Notes: generated from the letters alone by a model not told the origin. 64,000 nt of DNA from Streptomyces noursei (GCF_016917755.1 NZ_CP070326.1:8990001-9054000), one strand, 5' to 3'; shown: positions 50,619 through 59,546, counted from the first letter of the stretch. Numbers and translations are program-made.

Positions 50619-51997
50619 CCGACGCCGCCTCCCTCATCACCTCGCACAATCCTGCCGACCCCTCCGACGTCCTGCTCCAGATCCCGGCGCCCGGCGCCTT
50701 GGGGGCGGCCGACGCCGTGGGGCGGGCCCGTGCGGCCCAGCCCGACTGGCTGCTCGGCGGGGCGGCCGCCCGCTCGGCCGCGCTCGGCGCGGTCGCCGCG
50801 GCCATCGACACCGCCGCGGCCGAGCTGACCGCACTCGCCGTCCGCGAGGTGGGCAAACCGCTCGCCGAGGCCCGGGCCGAAGTCGCCCGCACGGCCGCGA
50901 TCTGGCGCTACTACGCGCAGGCCCCGTACGAACCCGTCGGCGCCGTCCACGAGACCGCAGCGGGCCCCGGCCTGCTTCTCACCCGCCGCCGCCCGCACGG
51001 CGTGGCCGCACTGATCACGCCCTGGAACTTCCCGCTCGCCATTCCCAGTTGGAAGGCCGCCCCGGCGCTCGCAGCCGGCAACGCGGTCGTCCTCAAGCCC
51101 GCGCCCGAGGCCACCGCCTGTGCACAGCGTCTGGCCGAGATCATTCAACAGGCCCTGCCCGACGAGGTGTTCACCCTCCTGCCCGGCGGAGCCACCGAAG
51201 GCCGGGCGCTCGTCTCCACTGCCGATGCCGTCTCCTTCACCGGCTCGACCGCCGTGGGCCGGGACGTCGCCCGCGCCGCCACGGAACGGGGTGTCCCGGT
51301 CCAGGCCGAGATGGGCGGCCTCAACGCGGCGATCGTCCTCCCCGACGCCGACATCGAACAGGCCGCGGCCCATCTCGCCGCCGCCATCGCCGGGTACGCG
51401 GGCCAGAAGTGCACCGCCACCAGCCGCGTCATCGCGGTCGGTGCGGCCCTCGCCCCCCTGCGCGAGGCGCTCGCGGCGGCGCTGCGAGCCGTGCCCGTCG
51501 GCGATCCGGCCGACGCGGCGACCGTGAGCGGGCCGCTCATCAGCGAGGCCGCCCGCGACCAGGTCGGGGACGCCCGGCGTGGCCTGAGCCCGGTGGTGGG
51601 CGGGACGGTGCCCGACGGGTCCGGCTGGTACGCGGCCCCGACCCTGGTGGAAAAGGTACCCCCGGGGCACCGCCTGCTGCGCGAGGAGATCTTCGGTCCG
51701 CTCGCCGTCCTGCTGCCCGCCGGCGACCTCGCCCACGCCGTACACCTCACCAACTCCGTGCCGTACGGCCTGGTCACGTCGGTCCACACCGCCGATCTGG
51801 ACGCGGCGCTGTGCGGCCTCGACCGGCTCGACACCGGAATGATCCGGATCAACGCACCGTCCACCGGCGTCGACTTCCACCTGCCGTTCGGCGGCACCAA
51901 GGCATCGAGCCACGGGCCGCGTGAACAAGGGCGGGCGGCGCTGGAGTTCTACACCTCCACCCGGACCTACACCCTGTCACCGTCGAAGGCAACGTGA
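50615..51997 (+). CDS. Aldehyde dehydrogenase, probable 2-oxoglutarate semialdehyde dehydrogenase
   Basis: A 460-residue NAD(P)-dependent aldehyde dehydrogenase. ITPWNFPLAIPSWKAAPALA is the NAD-binding region, VSFTGSTAVGRDVA the Rossmann turn, the general base Glu is in QAEMGGLNAAIVLP and the nucleophile Cys in GYAGQKCTATSRVI. EIFGPLAVLL is also standard. In this operon it would oxidise 2-oxoglutarate semialdehyde to 2-oxoglutarate, the last step of hydroxyproline use. GTG 50615 overlaps the epimerase stop and has GGAGG upstream. The regulator gene follows. Confidence 0.9.
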   Translation: MTDAASLITSHNPADPSDVLLQIPAPGALGAADAVGRARAAQPDWLLGGAAARSAALGAVAAAIDTAAAELTALAVREVGKPLAEARAEVARTAAIWRYYAQAPYEPVGAVHETAAGPGLLLTRRRPHGVAALITPWNFPLAIPSWKAAPALAAGNAVVLKPAPEATACAQRLAEIIQQALPDEVFTLLPGGATEGRALVSTADAVSFTGSTAVGRDVARAATERGVPVQAEMGGLNAAIVLPDADIEQAAAHLAAAIAGYAGQKCTATSRVIAVGAALAPLREALAAALRAVPVGDPADAATVSGPLISEAARDQVGDARRGLSPVVGGTVPDGSGWYAAPTLVEKVPPGHRLLREEIFGPLAVLLPAGDLAHAVHLTNSVPYGLVTSVHTADLDAALCGLDRLDTGMIRINAPSTGVDFHLPFGGTKASSHGPREQGRAALEFYTSTRTYTLSPSKAT

Positions 51998-52001
51998 CAT
52001 T
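51991..52001. promoter_or_regulatory. Hydroxyproline regulon site D (regulator gene)
   Basis: AACGT-G-ACATT, one base from the palindrome. It overlaps the end of the aldehyde dehydrogenase gene and lies 41-51 bases upstream of the GntR start codon, as expected for autoregulation. Confidence 0.5.
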
Positions 52002-52041
52002 GTACGGTGGTCCACACCAGACCGAAGGGACCACGAGCGCC

Positions 52042-52764
52042 ATGGGGCACCTGAAGCACCGCGACCTCAACGTCGGCCGGGAGCGGCTGCGCGACCAGGT
52101 GAGCAACGCCCTGCGGGCCGCCCTGATCTCCGGTGAACTGCGGCCGGGCGCGGTGTACTCGGCGCCGGCGCTCGCCGAGGACTTCGGGATCTCCGCCACC
52201 CCCGTGCGCGAGGCGATGCTCGACCTGGCCCGCGAGGGCCTGGTCGAGCCCGTCCGCAACAGGGGCTTCAGGGTCACCGAGGTCAACGAGCGCGACCTCG
52301 ACCAGTACACCGAGATCCGCGCGCTCATCGAGATCCCCACGGTCGGCCAGGTCGCCCGCACTGCCGCCCGCGAGGAGCTGGAGGCACTGCGCCCGGTGGC
52401 CGAAGAGATCGTGCGGGCCGCCCGCGATCACGACCTCATCGGCTATCTGGAGGCAGACCGGCAGTTCCACCTCTCGCTCCTCGCGCTCTCCGGCAACGAC
52501 CGTCTCGTCGAGACCGTCGGCGACCTGCGCAAGCGCTCCCGCCTGTACGGCCTCACCGCCCTCGACGAGCGCGGTGAACTGATCCCCTCGGCCGAGGAAC
52601 ACCTGGAGCTCCTCGACCTGATGCTCGCGGGCGACGCGAAGAAGGCCGAGCGGTGCATGGCCAGGCACCTGGGCCACGTCCGCTCCCTGTGGGCCGGCGG
52701 CGGCAGCTCCTCCCCGGCTGAAACCCCGGGGGCGACCCAGCGCTCCGGGACGCGTTCCTCCTGA
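52042..52764 (+). CDS. GntR-family regulator with FCD domain
   Basis: A 240-residue regulator. The winged helix spans residues 10-75 (LRDQVSNALRAALISGELRP, then FGISATPVREAMLDLAREGL). The FCD effector domain follows, with EIRALIEIPTVGQVA, DRQFHLSLLALSGNDRL and HLELLDLMLAGDAKKAERCM supplying the Asp/His metal ligands. I start it at ATG 52042, after AAGGGA; the longer frame from 51994 would overlap the upstream gene. It is the only regulator in the hydroxyproline block and the likely reader of the AATGT-N-ACATT sites. A pathway intermediate is the likely inducer. Confidence 0.9.
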   Translation: MGHLKHRDLNVGRERLRDQVSNALRAALISGELRPGAVYSAPALAEDFGISATPVREAMLDLAREGLVEPVRNRGFRVTEVNERDLDQYTEIRALIEIPTVGQVARTAAREELEALRPVAEEIVRAARDHDLIGYLEADRQFHLSLLALSGNDRLVETVGDLRKRSRLYGLTALDERGELIPSAEEHLELLDLMLAGDAKKAERCMARHLGHVRSLWAGGGSSSPAETPGATQRSGTRSS

Positions 52765-52876
52765 GGCGATGAGCCACTGAGGCGGCGAAGGGCCCTCCAT
52801 AACGCCGCGCTATGCCCGGACAAGGGGCTCCCCGGAAGCAGCCGGCTGAGGGATGCTGACCTGTGCCCAACGATGC

Positions 52877-52887
52877 AATGTCACACC
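52877..52887. promoter_or_regulatory. Hydroxyproline regulon site E (aminopeptidase)
   Basis: AATGT-C-ACACC, with an intact left half and a weaker right half. It lies 59-69 bases upstream of the aminopeptidase start codon. Confidence 0.4.
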
Positions 52888-52945
52888 TCACGATGCCTCC
52901 GTCCCCCGGCCCCTCCCTCGTCGTGCCGCACTGTGAAAGGGCACC

Positions 52946-54211
52946 ATGAACCCCGCTTACGCCACCACCGATCACCTCTTCACCGTCCCGCTGGACCACT
53001 CGCTTCCGGACGGCCCGACCCTCCAGGTGTTCGCACGTGAGGTCGTCGACCCGGCCCGCGCCAAGGACCGACTGCCCTGGCTCCTCTACTTGCAGGGCGG
53101 CCCCGGCGGCAAGGCACCCCGCCCTTCGGCGGGATCGCCGGGATGGCTGCCCCAGGCGCTCAAGACCCACCGGGTGCTCCTCCTCGACCAGCGCGGTACC
53201 GGCCGCTCCACTGCGGTCACGGCCAAAACGGCCTCCCGGTTCGCCTCTCCGTCCCAACTGGCCGCCCACCTCGCCCACTTCCGCGCCGACGCGATCGTGG
53301 CCGACGCGGAGCTGATCCGCGGACAACTGTGCGGCGACGAGCCCTGGGAGACGCTCGGCCAGAGCTACGGCGGCTTCCTCACCCTCACCTACCTCTCCCA
53401 GGCCCCCCACGGCCTGCGGTCCTGCTACGTCACCGGCGGCCTGCCCGGACTCACCGCGACCGCGGACGACGTCTACCACCGCACCTACCCCCGCGTACGG
53501 GACCGGGTCATGGACTTCTACGTCCGCTACCCTGACGACGCCGCCGGCCTCCGCAGGATCGCCGACCTTCTCACGTCCGAGGACATCCGGCTGCCCGGCG
53601 GCGACCGCCTCACCACCCGCCGACTCCGCACCCTCGGCCTCGTCCTCGGGATGGGCGACGGCTTCGAACGCCTCCACTGGCTGCTCGACGAATCCCTGGC
53701 CCCGGACGGCGAGTTGACCGACACTTTCCTCCACCAGGTCGAGTCCCTGACCGGCTTCACCGACAACCCGCTGTATGCCGTCATGCAGGAGACGCTGTAC
53801 GGGCAGGGAGCCGGCCCGACCGCCTGGGCCGCCGCCCGGTCACTGACCGACTTCCCCGAGTTCGCCGAGGACGCCGACCCCCTCCTCCTCACCGGAGAAA
53901 TGATCTATCCCTGGATGTTCCGTGAGATCAAGGGCCTGCGCCCCTTCGCGGACGCCGCGGAGCTCCTCGCGCAGCGCACCGACTGGCCCCCGCTCTACGA
54001 CCCCCAACGCCTCGCCGTCAACCAGGTCCCCCTGGCCGCGGTCGTCTACCACGACGACATGTACGTCGACGCGGGGCTCTCGCTGCGCACGGCACATGAC
54101 GTCGGCGCCACCCGCGCCTGGGTCACCAACGAATGGGAGCACGACGGCGTCACCACCTCCAACGGCCGTGTCCTCGCCCGCCTGATGGACCTGGCCGCCG
54201 GACGCGCGTAG
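52946..54211 (+). CDS. Prolyl aminopeptidase (S33 family alpha/beta hydrolase)
   Basis: A 421-residue enzyme. The oxyanion region is LLYLQGGPGGKAPRP, RGTGRST follows, and the nucleophile Ser is in WETLGQSYGGFLTLTYLSQ near residue 137. The late His lies in TNEWEHDGV. S33 prolyl aminopeptidases remove N-terminal Pro, and some accept hydroxyproline. No signal peptide is present, so it works on peptides inside the cell. A GAAAGGG lies before ATG 52946. Next to a peptide importer and hydroxyproline genes, release of Pro/Hyp from imported peptides is a good fit. Confidence 0.88.
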   Translation: MNPAYATTDHLFTVPLDHSLPDGPTLQVFAREVVDPARAKDRLPWLLYLQGGPGGKAPRPSAGSPGWLPQALKTHRVLLLDQRGTGRSTAVTAKTASRFASPSQLAAHLAHFRADAIVADAELIRGQLCGDEPWETLGQSYGGFLTLTYLSQAPHGLRSCYVTGGLPGLTATADDVYHRTYPRVRDRVMDFYVRYPDDAAGLRRIADLLTSEDIRLPGGDRLTTRRLRTLGLVLGMGDGFERLHWLLDESLAPDGELTDTFLHQVESLTGFTDNPLYAVMQETLYGQGAGPTAWAAARSLTDFPEFAEDADPLLLTGEMIYPWMFREIKGLRPFADAAELLAQRTDWPPLYDPQRLAVNQVPLAAVVYHDDMYVDAGLSLRTAHDVGATRAWVTNEWEHDGVTTSNGRVLARLMDLAAGRA

Positions 54212-54263
54212 TCCTCCCGTCCCGCACTCCCCCCTCCCTCCTCCCTCCCACGACAGGAGTGCC

Positions 54264-55460
54264 ATGTCCCTCCTCTCCACACGACTGCGCGCCGTCACCG
54301 CGACTCTCGCCCTCACGTCCTGCCTGGCCACCCCCACATCGGCGAACGGAGCCACGCCACCGCCGACCCGACGTCCTTCGTCCCCCGCCACCGACTGCGC
54401 ACTGCCCGGCAGGACCGGATGGACCGACGAAGGTCACGACACGGACCACGCCCGGTTCCAGCGCGCCACCGGAACCAGGCGCGTCCTGACGCTGTTCGTG
54501 GACTTCCCCGACGCCAAGGCCACCGACTCCACACGGCAGTACGCGGCTCAACTCGCCCCCGCCGCCGGCTGGATGCGTACCGCCAGCTACGGGCGCACGC
54601 GCCTGGCCCTCACCGCACTGCACCGCTGGGTCCGCATGCCGGCGACTTCGGACTCGTACGGATTCCGGCGCGGCCTCACCTTCGAGGCCCACGAGAAGTA
54701 CGTACGCGACGCGATCACCGCCGCCGACCCGTACGCGGACTTCTCCCGCTACGACATGGTCTACGTCGTCCCCACCAAGGCGGCCTCCGCGATCTCCTTC
54801 TCCCCGACCTACCTCTACGACCCCACCACGCCCGGGGTGACCGCCGACGGCACCCGCATCAAGTGGGCCGTGACCTTCGGCCAGGACATGTGGCACTGGG
54901 GCCCCAAGGTCGCCGACCACGAGACCGGCCACACCTTCGGCCTGCCCGACCTGTACTCCTTCACCGGCACCACCCACCAGTACGTCGGCGGCTGGGACGT
55001 CATGGGCAACATCGCCGGGCCCGCACCGCAGTACCTGGGCTGGCACTCCTGGAAGCTCGGCTGGACCCGTGACGCCCAGGTTGCCTGTCTGGCCGCACCC
55101 GGCCGACGCACCGTGCGCCTGACCCCGGTGGAACGACGCGACGGCACCAAGATCGCCGTACTGCGCACCGGTGCGACGACGGCGTACGTCGCGGAGTCCC
55201 GCAGGGCCCAGGGCCACGACGCGGACGCGTGCTCGCGCGGCGTCCTCATCTACAAGGTCGACTCCGCGACCCGGACCGGCGAGGGTCCGGTCCAGGTCAT
55301 GAACGGCCACCCGTCCGCGAAGCCGCGAGCCGGCTGCACCACCCTCGACCTGGCCGCGTACACGCCCGGCCAACACTTCACGGACCCGGCCAACGGCGTC
55401 CGAATCGACGTTCTCGCGGGCGACGCATCAGGGGACACGGTGAAACTCAGCAGGCCGTAG
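54264..55460 (+). CDS. Secreted M6-like metalloprotease
   Basis: A 398-residue secreted protein. A signal peptide (RLRAVTATLALTSCLATPTS) is followed by RVLTLFVDFPDAKATDSTRQ, typical of M6/immune-inhibitor-A-like proteases. The zinc site is ADHETGHTFGLPDLYSF near residue 219, with the HExxH His pair and Glu. GGWDVMGNIAGPAPQYLGWHSW carries the Met-turn region. The C-terminal part is a beta-domain with Cys. It lies 52 bases after the aminopeptidase gene. It could cut collagen-like protein outside the cell into peptides for the importer, but its substrate is not shown. Confidence 0.85.
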   Translation: MSLLSTRLRAVTATLALTSCLATPTSANGATPPPTRRPSSPATDCALPGRTGWTDEGHDTDHARFQRATGTRRVLTLFVDFPDAKATDSTRQYAAQLAPAAGWMRTASYGRTRLALTALHRWVRMPATSDSYGFRRGLTFEAHEKYVRDAITAADPYADFSRYDMVYVVPTKAASAISFSPTYLYDPTTPGVTADGTRIKWAVTFGQDMWHWGPKVADHETGHTFGLPDLYSFTGTTHQYVGGWDVMGNIAGPAPQYLGWHSWKLGWTRDAQVACLAAPGRRTVRLTPVERRDGTKIAVLRTGATTAYVAESRRAQGHDADACSRGVLIYKVDSATRTGEGPVQVMNGHPSAKPRAGCTTLDLAAYTPGQHFTDPANGVRIDVLAGDASGDTVKLSRP

Positions 55461-55656
55461 GTCTCTCGGAAGCAATGTGACCAGCACACGCGGCAGCCGG
55501 AAGCGCACCGCATGTGCAATATTCCCAAACCGCCAGTCACCTGCCCTACTTGAGCGCTCCGCTCCAGACCACAAGCAGACCAGGGACAGGCTGCGCCCGG
55601 CCACACCGGACAAACCAAGACCGTCTCGCCCACGACCAACGGTTACGGAACAACCC

Positions 55657-56079
55657 TCAGCCGAGGAAGCTCAGCCGCACCCGGCGGTGTGGGTTGTCGA
55701 TGTTGGTGTCGACCAGGCACACCGACTGCCAGGTGCCGAGGGCGAGTTCGCCGGCGAGGACCGGGAGGGTGGCGTGTGGGGGGACGAGGGCGGGGAGGAC
55801 GTGGTCGCGGCCGTGGCCGGGGGTGCCGTGGCGGTGGCGCCAGCGGTCGTCGGCGGGTAGGAGGTCATGGAGGGCGGCGAGCAGATCGTCGTCGCTGCCG
55901 GCGCCGGTCTCCAGGAGCGCGACGCCCGTCGTGGCGTGCGGCGTGAAGACGTTCAGCAGTCCGTCGCGGCCCTGTGCCGTGTCCCGTAGGAAGTCGACGC
56001 ACTCGTGGGTCAGGTCGTGGACCGTCTCCGTGGACCCGGTGCGTACGTCAATCTCTCGTGTCGTGAAGGTTGCAGCCAT
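55657..56079 (-). CDS. YjbQ/UPF0047 family protein (secondary thiamine-phosphate synthase type)
   Basis: A 140-residue single-domain protein. The conserved face is FTPHATTGVALLETG, with HRHGTPGHGRDHVLPALVPP and the end VDTNIDNPHRRVRLSFLG. The family can make thiamine phosphate weakly in E. coli; its main role is not known. It is a lone gene facing away from the sulfonate operon. Its last 54 bases have a near-identical copy at 22499-22552, a leftover fragment. Confidence 0.9.
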   Translation of the reverse strand: MAATFTTREIDVRTGSTETVHDLTHECVDFLRDTAQGRDGLLNVFTPHATTGVALLETGAGSDDDLLAALHDLLPADDRWRHRHGTPGHGRDHVLPALVPPHATLPVLAGELALGTWQSVCLVDTNIDNPHRRVRLSFLG

Positions 56080-56091
56080 GCGGTGATGTTC

Positions 56092-56190
56092 TCAAAGAAG
56101 ACAAAGAAGGCGAAGAAGGTGAGGGAGGTGAAGGAGGTGAAGGAGGAGGTGGAGGAGGCGGAGGGGACCGGGATACGCGTGGGGAGGGGG
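56092..56190 (+). repeat. Purine-rich low-complexity tract
   Basis: About 100 bases made almost only of A and G on the plus strand, with repeated GAAGG, GGAGG and GTGAAGGAG units. It can be read as a 35-residue Lys/Glu-rich frame from ATG 56092, but there is no support that this is translated. Such tracts can form unusual DNA structures. It lies in the gap between the YjbQ promoter and the leader peptide. Confidence 0.55.
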
Positions 56191-56292
56191 TGAGGGGGTG
56201 GGCGCAATGGTCGGTCAATGTTGCGGCAACAAAGGTCCGGGGGACGAGACGGGGGTTTGACCGGTCCTGGGGGCGGCGCTACGTTCGTCGGC

Positions 56293-56385
56293 ATGTCTAC
56301 GTCAGCCCTGCTCACCACGCGCGGTCACATCGACCTGCTGCGGGTGGCCTCCGCCGCGTGTTGTCGCCGCGGCCGCGGTTGTTGA
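56293..56385 (+). CDS. Cys-containing leader peptide, probable cysteine-responsive attenuator
   Basis: A 30-residue reading frame from ATG 56293 to TGA 56385. TTRGHIDLLRVASAACC followed by an Arg-rich end and a final Cys matches the short RRHIDLLRVASAxCC leader peptides that precede sulfur genes across actinobacteria. In mycobacteria, such Cys-rich upstream frames are reported to attenuate downstream sulfur genes when cysteine is plentiful; slow reading of Cys codons when it is scarce changes mRNA folding or ribosome position. The first operon gene starts 183 bases after it. The position and sequence make this a confident call. Confidence 0.85.
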   Translation: MSTSALLTTRGHIDLLRVASAACCRRGRGC

Positions 56386-56568
56386 CGTTCTTTCCGTTCG
56401 TGATCCGCGGATCTGCTCGCTGAATCTGCTGGGTTTTCTGCCGTGTGGGCCGGGCGTCTCGGTGCCGGTCGTGGTGCGGCGCGCGGTGCCGCGGCGCTGA
56501 CCGTGGTGTGCCGCGGCGCGACCTGGTGCGGTGTGTGCGTTCGGGTTCTTCTGTGTCTGGGGTTGTTG
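56386..56568 (+). promoter_or_regulatory. 5' leader between the Cys peptide and the sulfonate operon
   Basis: This RNA segment would carry the attenuator structures. It contains the 12-base perfect palindrome GATCCGCGGATC at 56402-56413 and a direct repeat of GTGCCGCGGCGC. A long open frame that begins at 56443 and joins the permease frame may be untranslated leader. I cannot predict the competing folds by eye. Confidence 0.4.
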
Positions 56569-57441
56569 ATGAGCGGTGAGCAGGCTGCCGCGGCCGGGCG
56601 GGTTCCGGCCGGGGTGCCGGTGGGGCCGGGCGGGGCCGTCGCGCTGTCCCGGGTGGTGCCGGTGTCGGGACGGCGGTGGACGGTGCCGCGGTGGGTGCGG
56701 CGGGCCGTGGGGCCGGTCGGACTGGTCGTGGTGTGGCAGGTGTTGAGCGGCGGCGGGGTGTTGCCGGCGGACCTGCTGGCGTCTCCGGTGGACATCGCCC
56801 GTACGGCCGGCGGCCTGGTCGCGGACGGGACGCTGCCGTCCGCGATGGGGGTGTCGCTGCAGCGGGTCGCGGTGGGGTTGGTGTCGGGCGCGGCCGTCGG
56901 GATCGCGCTGGCGCTGGTGTCGGGGCTCTCGCGGCTGGGTGAGGACCTGGTCGACGCGACCGTGCAGATGTTGCGGTCGATTCCCTGGGTGGGGGTCATC
57001 CCGCTCTTCATCATCTGGTTGGGGATCGGCGAGGCGCCGAAGATCGCGCTGATCGCGGTCGGGGTGGCGTTCCATCTGTATCTCAACGTGTACGCCGGGA
57101 TCCGGGGCGTGGACGCGCAGTTGGTGGAGGCCGGGACGTCGCTCGGGCTGGGCCGGTGGGGGCTGATCCGGCACGTGGTGCTGCCCGGGGCGCTGCCCGG
57201 CGCCATGACGGGGCTGCGGTACGCGCTGGCGACGGCCTGGCTGGCGCTGGTCTTCGGGGAGCAGGTCAATGCCGACGACGGGCTGGGCTTCCTGATGAAC
57301 CAGGCCCGGGAGTTCTTCCGCACCGACGTGATCGTGGTGTGTCTGGTGGTCTACGCGATGCTCGGGCTCCTCGCCGATTTCCTCGTCCGTACCCTCGAAA
57401 GGCTGTTGTTGCAGTGGCGACCGACGTTCACAGGGCAGTGA
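56569..57441 (+). CDS. ssuC: Alkanesulfonate ABC transporter, permease (SsuC)
   Basis: A 290-residue permease with six membrane helices. The signature LGLGRWGLIRHVVLPGALPG is the EAA loop, and IPWVGVIPLFIIWLGIGEAP is typical of SsuC/TauC. Its start is uncertain: ATG 56569 fits the family, while the frame stays open back to 56443 with an Arg/Cys-rich stretch that is not family-like. No strong ribosome site is visible. It overlaps the ATPase gene. The operon order is permease, ATPase, binding protein, monooxygenase. Confidence 0.9.
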   Translation: MSGEQAAAAGRVPAGVPVGPGGAVALSRVVPVSGRRWTVPRWVRRAVGPVGLVVVWQVLSGGGVLPADLLASPVDIARTAGGLVADGTLPSAMGVSLQRVAVGLVSGAAVGIALALVSGLSRLGEDLVDATVQMLRSIPWVGVIPLFIIWLGIGEAPKIALIAVGVAFHLYLNVYAGIRGVDAQLVEAGTSLGLGRWGLIRHVVLPGALPGAMTGLRYALATAWLALVFGEQVNADDGLGFLMNQAREFFRTDVIVVCLVVYAMLGLLADFLVRTLERLLLQWRPTFTGQ

Positions 57442-58322
57442 CCCCCGGCACCTCGACCCGGCCGCCCGAGTCGTCTCGGCCGTCGGAGCCGGTCGCGGCG
57501 GCTACGGCCGCCGGGGCGGCGGACGCGCAGGAGGGCGGCGGGGTCGCGGTGCGGGTCGACGGGCTGGTGCGGGAATTCGACCGGCGACGGGTCCTCGACG
57601 GGGTCCGACTCGACATCCGGGCGGGCGAGTTCGTGGCGCTGCTCGGGCGCAGCGGGTGCGGGAAGTCGACGTTGCTGAGGGTGCTGTCGGGGCTCGATCG
57701 GGAGATCGAGGGCGAGGTGCTGGTGCCGCGGCGCAGGGCGGTGGCGTTCCAGGCACCACGGCTGATGCCGTGGAAACGGGTGTGGCGGAATGTCGTGTTG
57801 GGACTGCCGGGGCGCCCCGAACGGGTCGTGGCGGAGCGGGCGTTGACGGAGGTCGGGCTCGATCACCGGGCGGATGCCTGGCCCAAGACGCTCTCCGGGG
57901 GCGAGGCGCAGCGGGCGTCGCTGGCGCGGGCGCTGGTGCGCGATCCGGATCTGCTGCTGCTCGACGAGCCGTTCGGCGCGCTGGACGCGCTGACCCGGAT
58001 CACCGCGCAGCGGCTGGTGGCCGAGGTGTGGCGGGAGCGGGGGTGCGCGGTGCTGCTGGTCACCCATGACGTCGAGGAGGCGCTGCTGCTGGCCGATCGC
58101 GTGTTGGTGATGGCGGACGGCCGGATCGCGCACGAGACGGCGGTGGAGCTGCCCCGGCCGCGGGACGTCGGGGACCCGCGATGGACGGCGCTGCGGGCCC
58201 AACTGCTCGGCCGCCTGGGCGTGGCCGAAGCGGACGGCGGCGCGGACAGCCACGTGGACGGCGACGTGGACGGCGGCGCGGGCGTGCGGCGGACACCCGA
58301 CGGACGGGGTGCCGACAGATGA
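57414..58322 (+). CDS. ssuB: Alkanesulfonate ABC transporter, ATPase (SsuB)
   Basis: A 302-residue ATPase. Walker A is GRSGCGKSTLLRVLSG, the signature is LSGGEAQRASLARALVRDP, Walker B is LLLLDEPFGALDALTR, and the switch His is in LVTHDVEEALLLADRV. The GTG at 57414 has AAAGG 11 bases before it; a GTG at 57438, overlapping the permease stop, is also possible. The C-terminal 30 residues are Asp/Gly-rich (ADGGADSHVDGDVDGGAG), a low-complexity tail. Confidence 0.9.
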   Translation: MATDVHRAVTPGTSTRPPESSRPSEPVAAATAAGAADAQEGGGVAVRVDGLVREFDRRRVLDGVRLDIRAGEFVALLGRSGCGKSTLLRVLSGLDREIEGEVLVPRRRAVAFQAPRLMPWKRVWRNVVLGLPGRPERVVAERALTEVGLDHRADAWPKTLSGGEAQRASLARALVRDPDLLLLDEPFGALDALTRITAQRLVAEVWRERGCAVLLVTHDVEEALLLADRVLVMADGRIAHETAVELPRPRDVGDPRWTALRAQLLGRLGVAEADGGADSHVDGDVDGGAGVRRTPDGRGADR

Positions 58323-58468
58323 CGTCCGGCGGCCGGCAGCTGACGCCTGACGTGCCACCCGGTCCCGGCGCCGTCCCGGCCAGCTCCACATCCCGACCGG
58401 CGCCACCATCCCGACCAGTGCCGCCCCCTCCCGGTGGGGAACGGCAGAACGGAAGTGACGGACCCCTT

Positions 58469-59545
58469 ATGAGACGTGCATCGATCACCGGCCGGGCGGC
58501 GGGCCGCCGCCGGCCGTCCCTCGCCCTGGCCGCGCTGCCCCTCGTCCTGGTGCTGGCGTCCTGCGGCGGTGCCTCGCGGGCGGACGGGACCGGGGGCGGG
58601 CTCGGCGGGCGCACCGACGGCAAGGGGTCGCCGACGCTGAACGTCGGGGACCAGAAAGGGGGTTCGGAGGCGATGCTGCGGGCGGCCGGCGAGCTGGACC
58701 ACCTGCCGTACACGATCAAGTGGTCGACGTTCACCTCGGGGCCGCCGCTGCTGGAGGCGGTCAACGCCGGGGCGGTGGACGTCGGGGCGGTCGGCAACAC
58801 CCCGCCGGTGTTCGCGGGCGCCGCGCGCTCGAAGATCAAGGTAATCGCGGGGTCCCACAGCCGGTCGGACGGTGAGGCGATCCTGGTGAAGAAGGACTCG
58901 CCGCTCAGGTCCCCTGCGGAGCTCAAGGGCAAGTCGATCGCGGTGGCGCAGGGCAGTTCGGCGCACTACCAGCTGATCGCGTCCTTGCAGGCCGCGGGGC
59001 TGTCGCCGAAGGACGTCACGCTCAACTACCTCCAGCCGGCGGACGCACTGGCCGCGTTCACCCGCGGGAAGGTCGATGCCTGGGCGGTGTGGGACCCGTA
59101 CACCTCGCAGGCGCTCGACCAGGCCGGCGCCCGGATCCTGACGACGGGTCAGGGACTGGTGAACGGGCTGAGTTTCCAGGTCGCCGCGCCCTCCGCGCTG
59201 GACGACGGGGCGAAGTCGGCGGCGCTGGAGGACTACACGGCGCGGCTGCGGCGGGCCCAGGACTGGGTGTTCCGGCATCCGGCGGCCTGGGCGAAGACCT
59301 GGGCGAAGGCGACCGGGCTGCCGGAGGGGGTGGCGCGGGACGCGGTCCGGCGCACCCGGGGGACGGCGGTGCCGGTCGCCGTGGACCGGGCCGCCATCGG
59401 CTCCGAGCAGCGCATCGTGGACGCCTTCGCCGCGCTGAAGCTGATCCCGCGGTCCTTCGACTTCGGGGAGTTGGTCGATCCCCGCTTCAACGGCGGTCTG
59501 CCGCCTTCGGGCACGGCGCCGCGTACCTACGGAAAGGCCCAGTGA
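58469..59545 (+). CDS. ssuA: Alkanesulfonate-binding lipoprotein (SsuA)
   Basis: A 358-residue binding protein. The lipobox LVLASC puts the lipid Cys at residue 32. LNVGDQKGGSEAMLRAAGEL, AVDVGAVGNTPPVFAGAAR and KGKSIAVAQGSSAHYQLIAS are typical of SsuA-type periplasmic proteins. ATG 58469 is chosen because it gives a proper signal; an ATG at 58319 that overlaps the ATPase stop would bury the lipobox. Its stop is one base from the SsuD start. It captures sulfonates for the SsuBC importer. Confidence 0.9.
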   Translation: MRRASITGRAAGRRRPSLALAALPLVLVLASCGGASRADGTGGGLGGRTDGKGSPTLNVGDQKGGSEAMLRAAGELDHLPYTIKWSTFTSGPPLLEAVNAGAVDVGAVGNTPPVFAGAARSKIKVIAGSHSRSDGEAILVKKDSPLRSPAELKGKSIAVAQGSSAHYQLIASLQAAGLSPKDVTLNYLQPADALAAFTRGKVDAWAVWDPYTSQALDQAGARILTTGQGLVNGLSFQVAAPSALDDGAKSAALEDYTARLRRAQDWVFRHPAAWAKTWAKATGLPEGVARDAVRRTRGTAVPVAVDRAAIGSEQRIVDAFAALKLIPRSFDFGELVDPRFNGGLPPSGTAPRTYGKAQ

Positions 59546-59546
59546 C

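Noticed and set aside
56092..56193. Lys/Glu-rich 35-codon frame in the purine tract
   Set aside because: It follows from the base composition of the tract and has no ribosome site or known relative.
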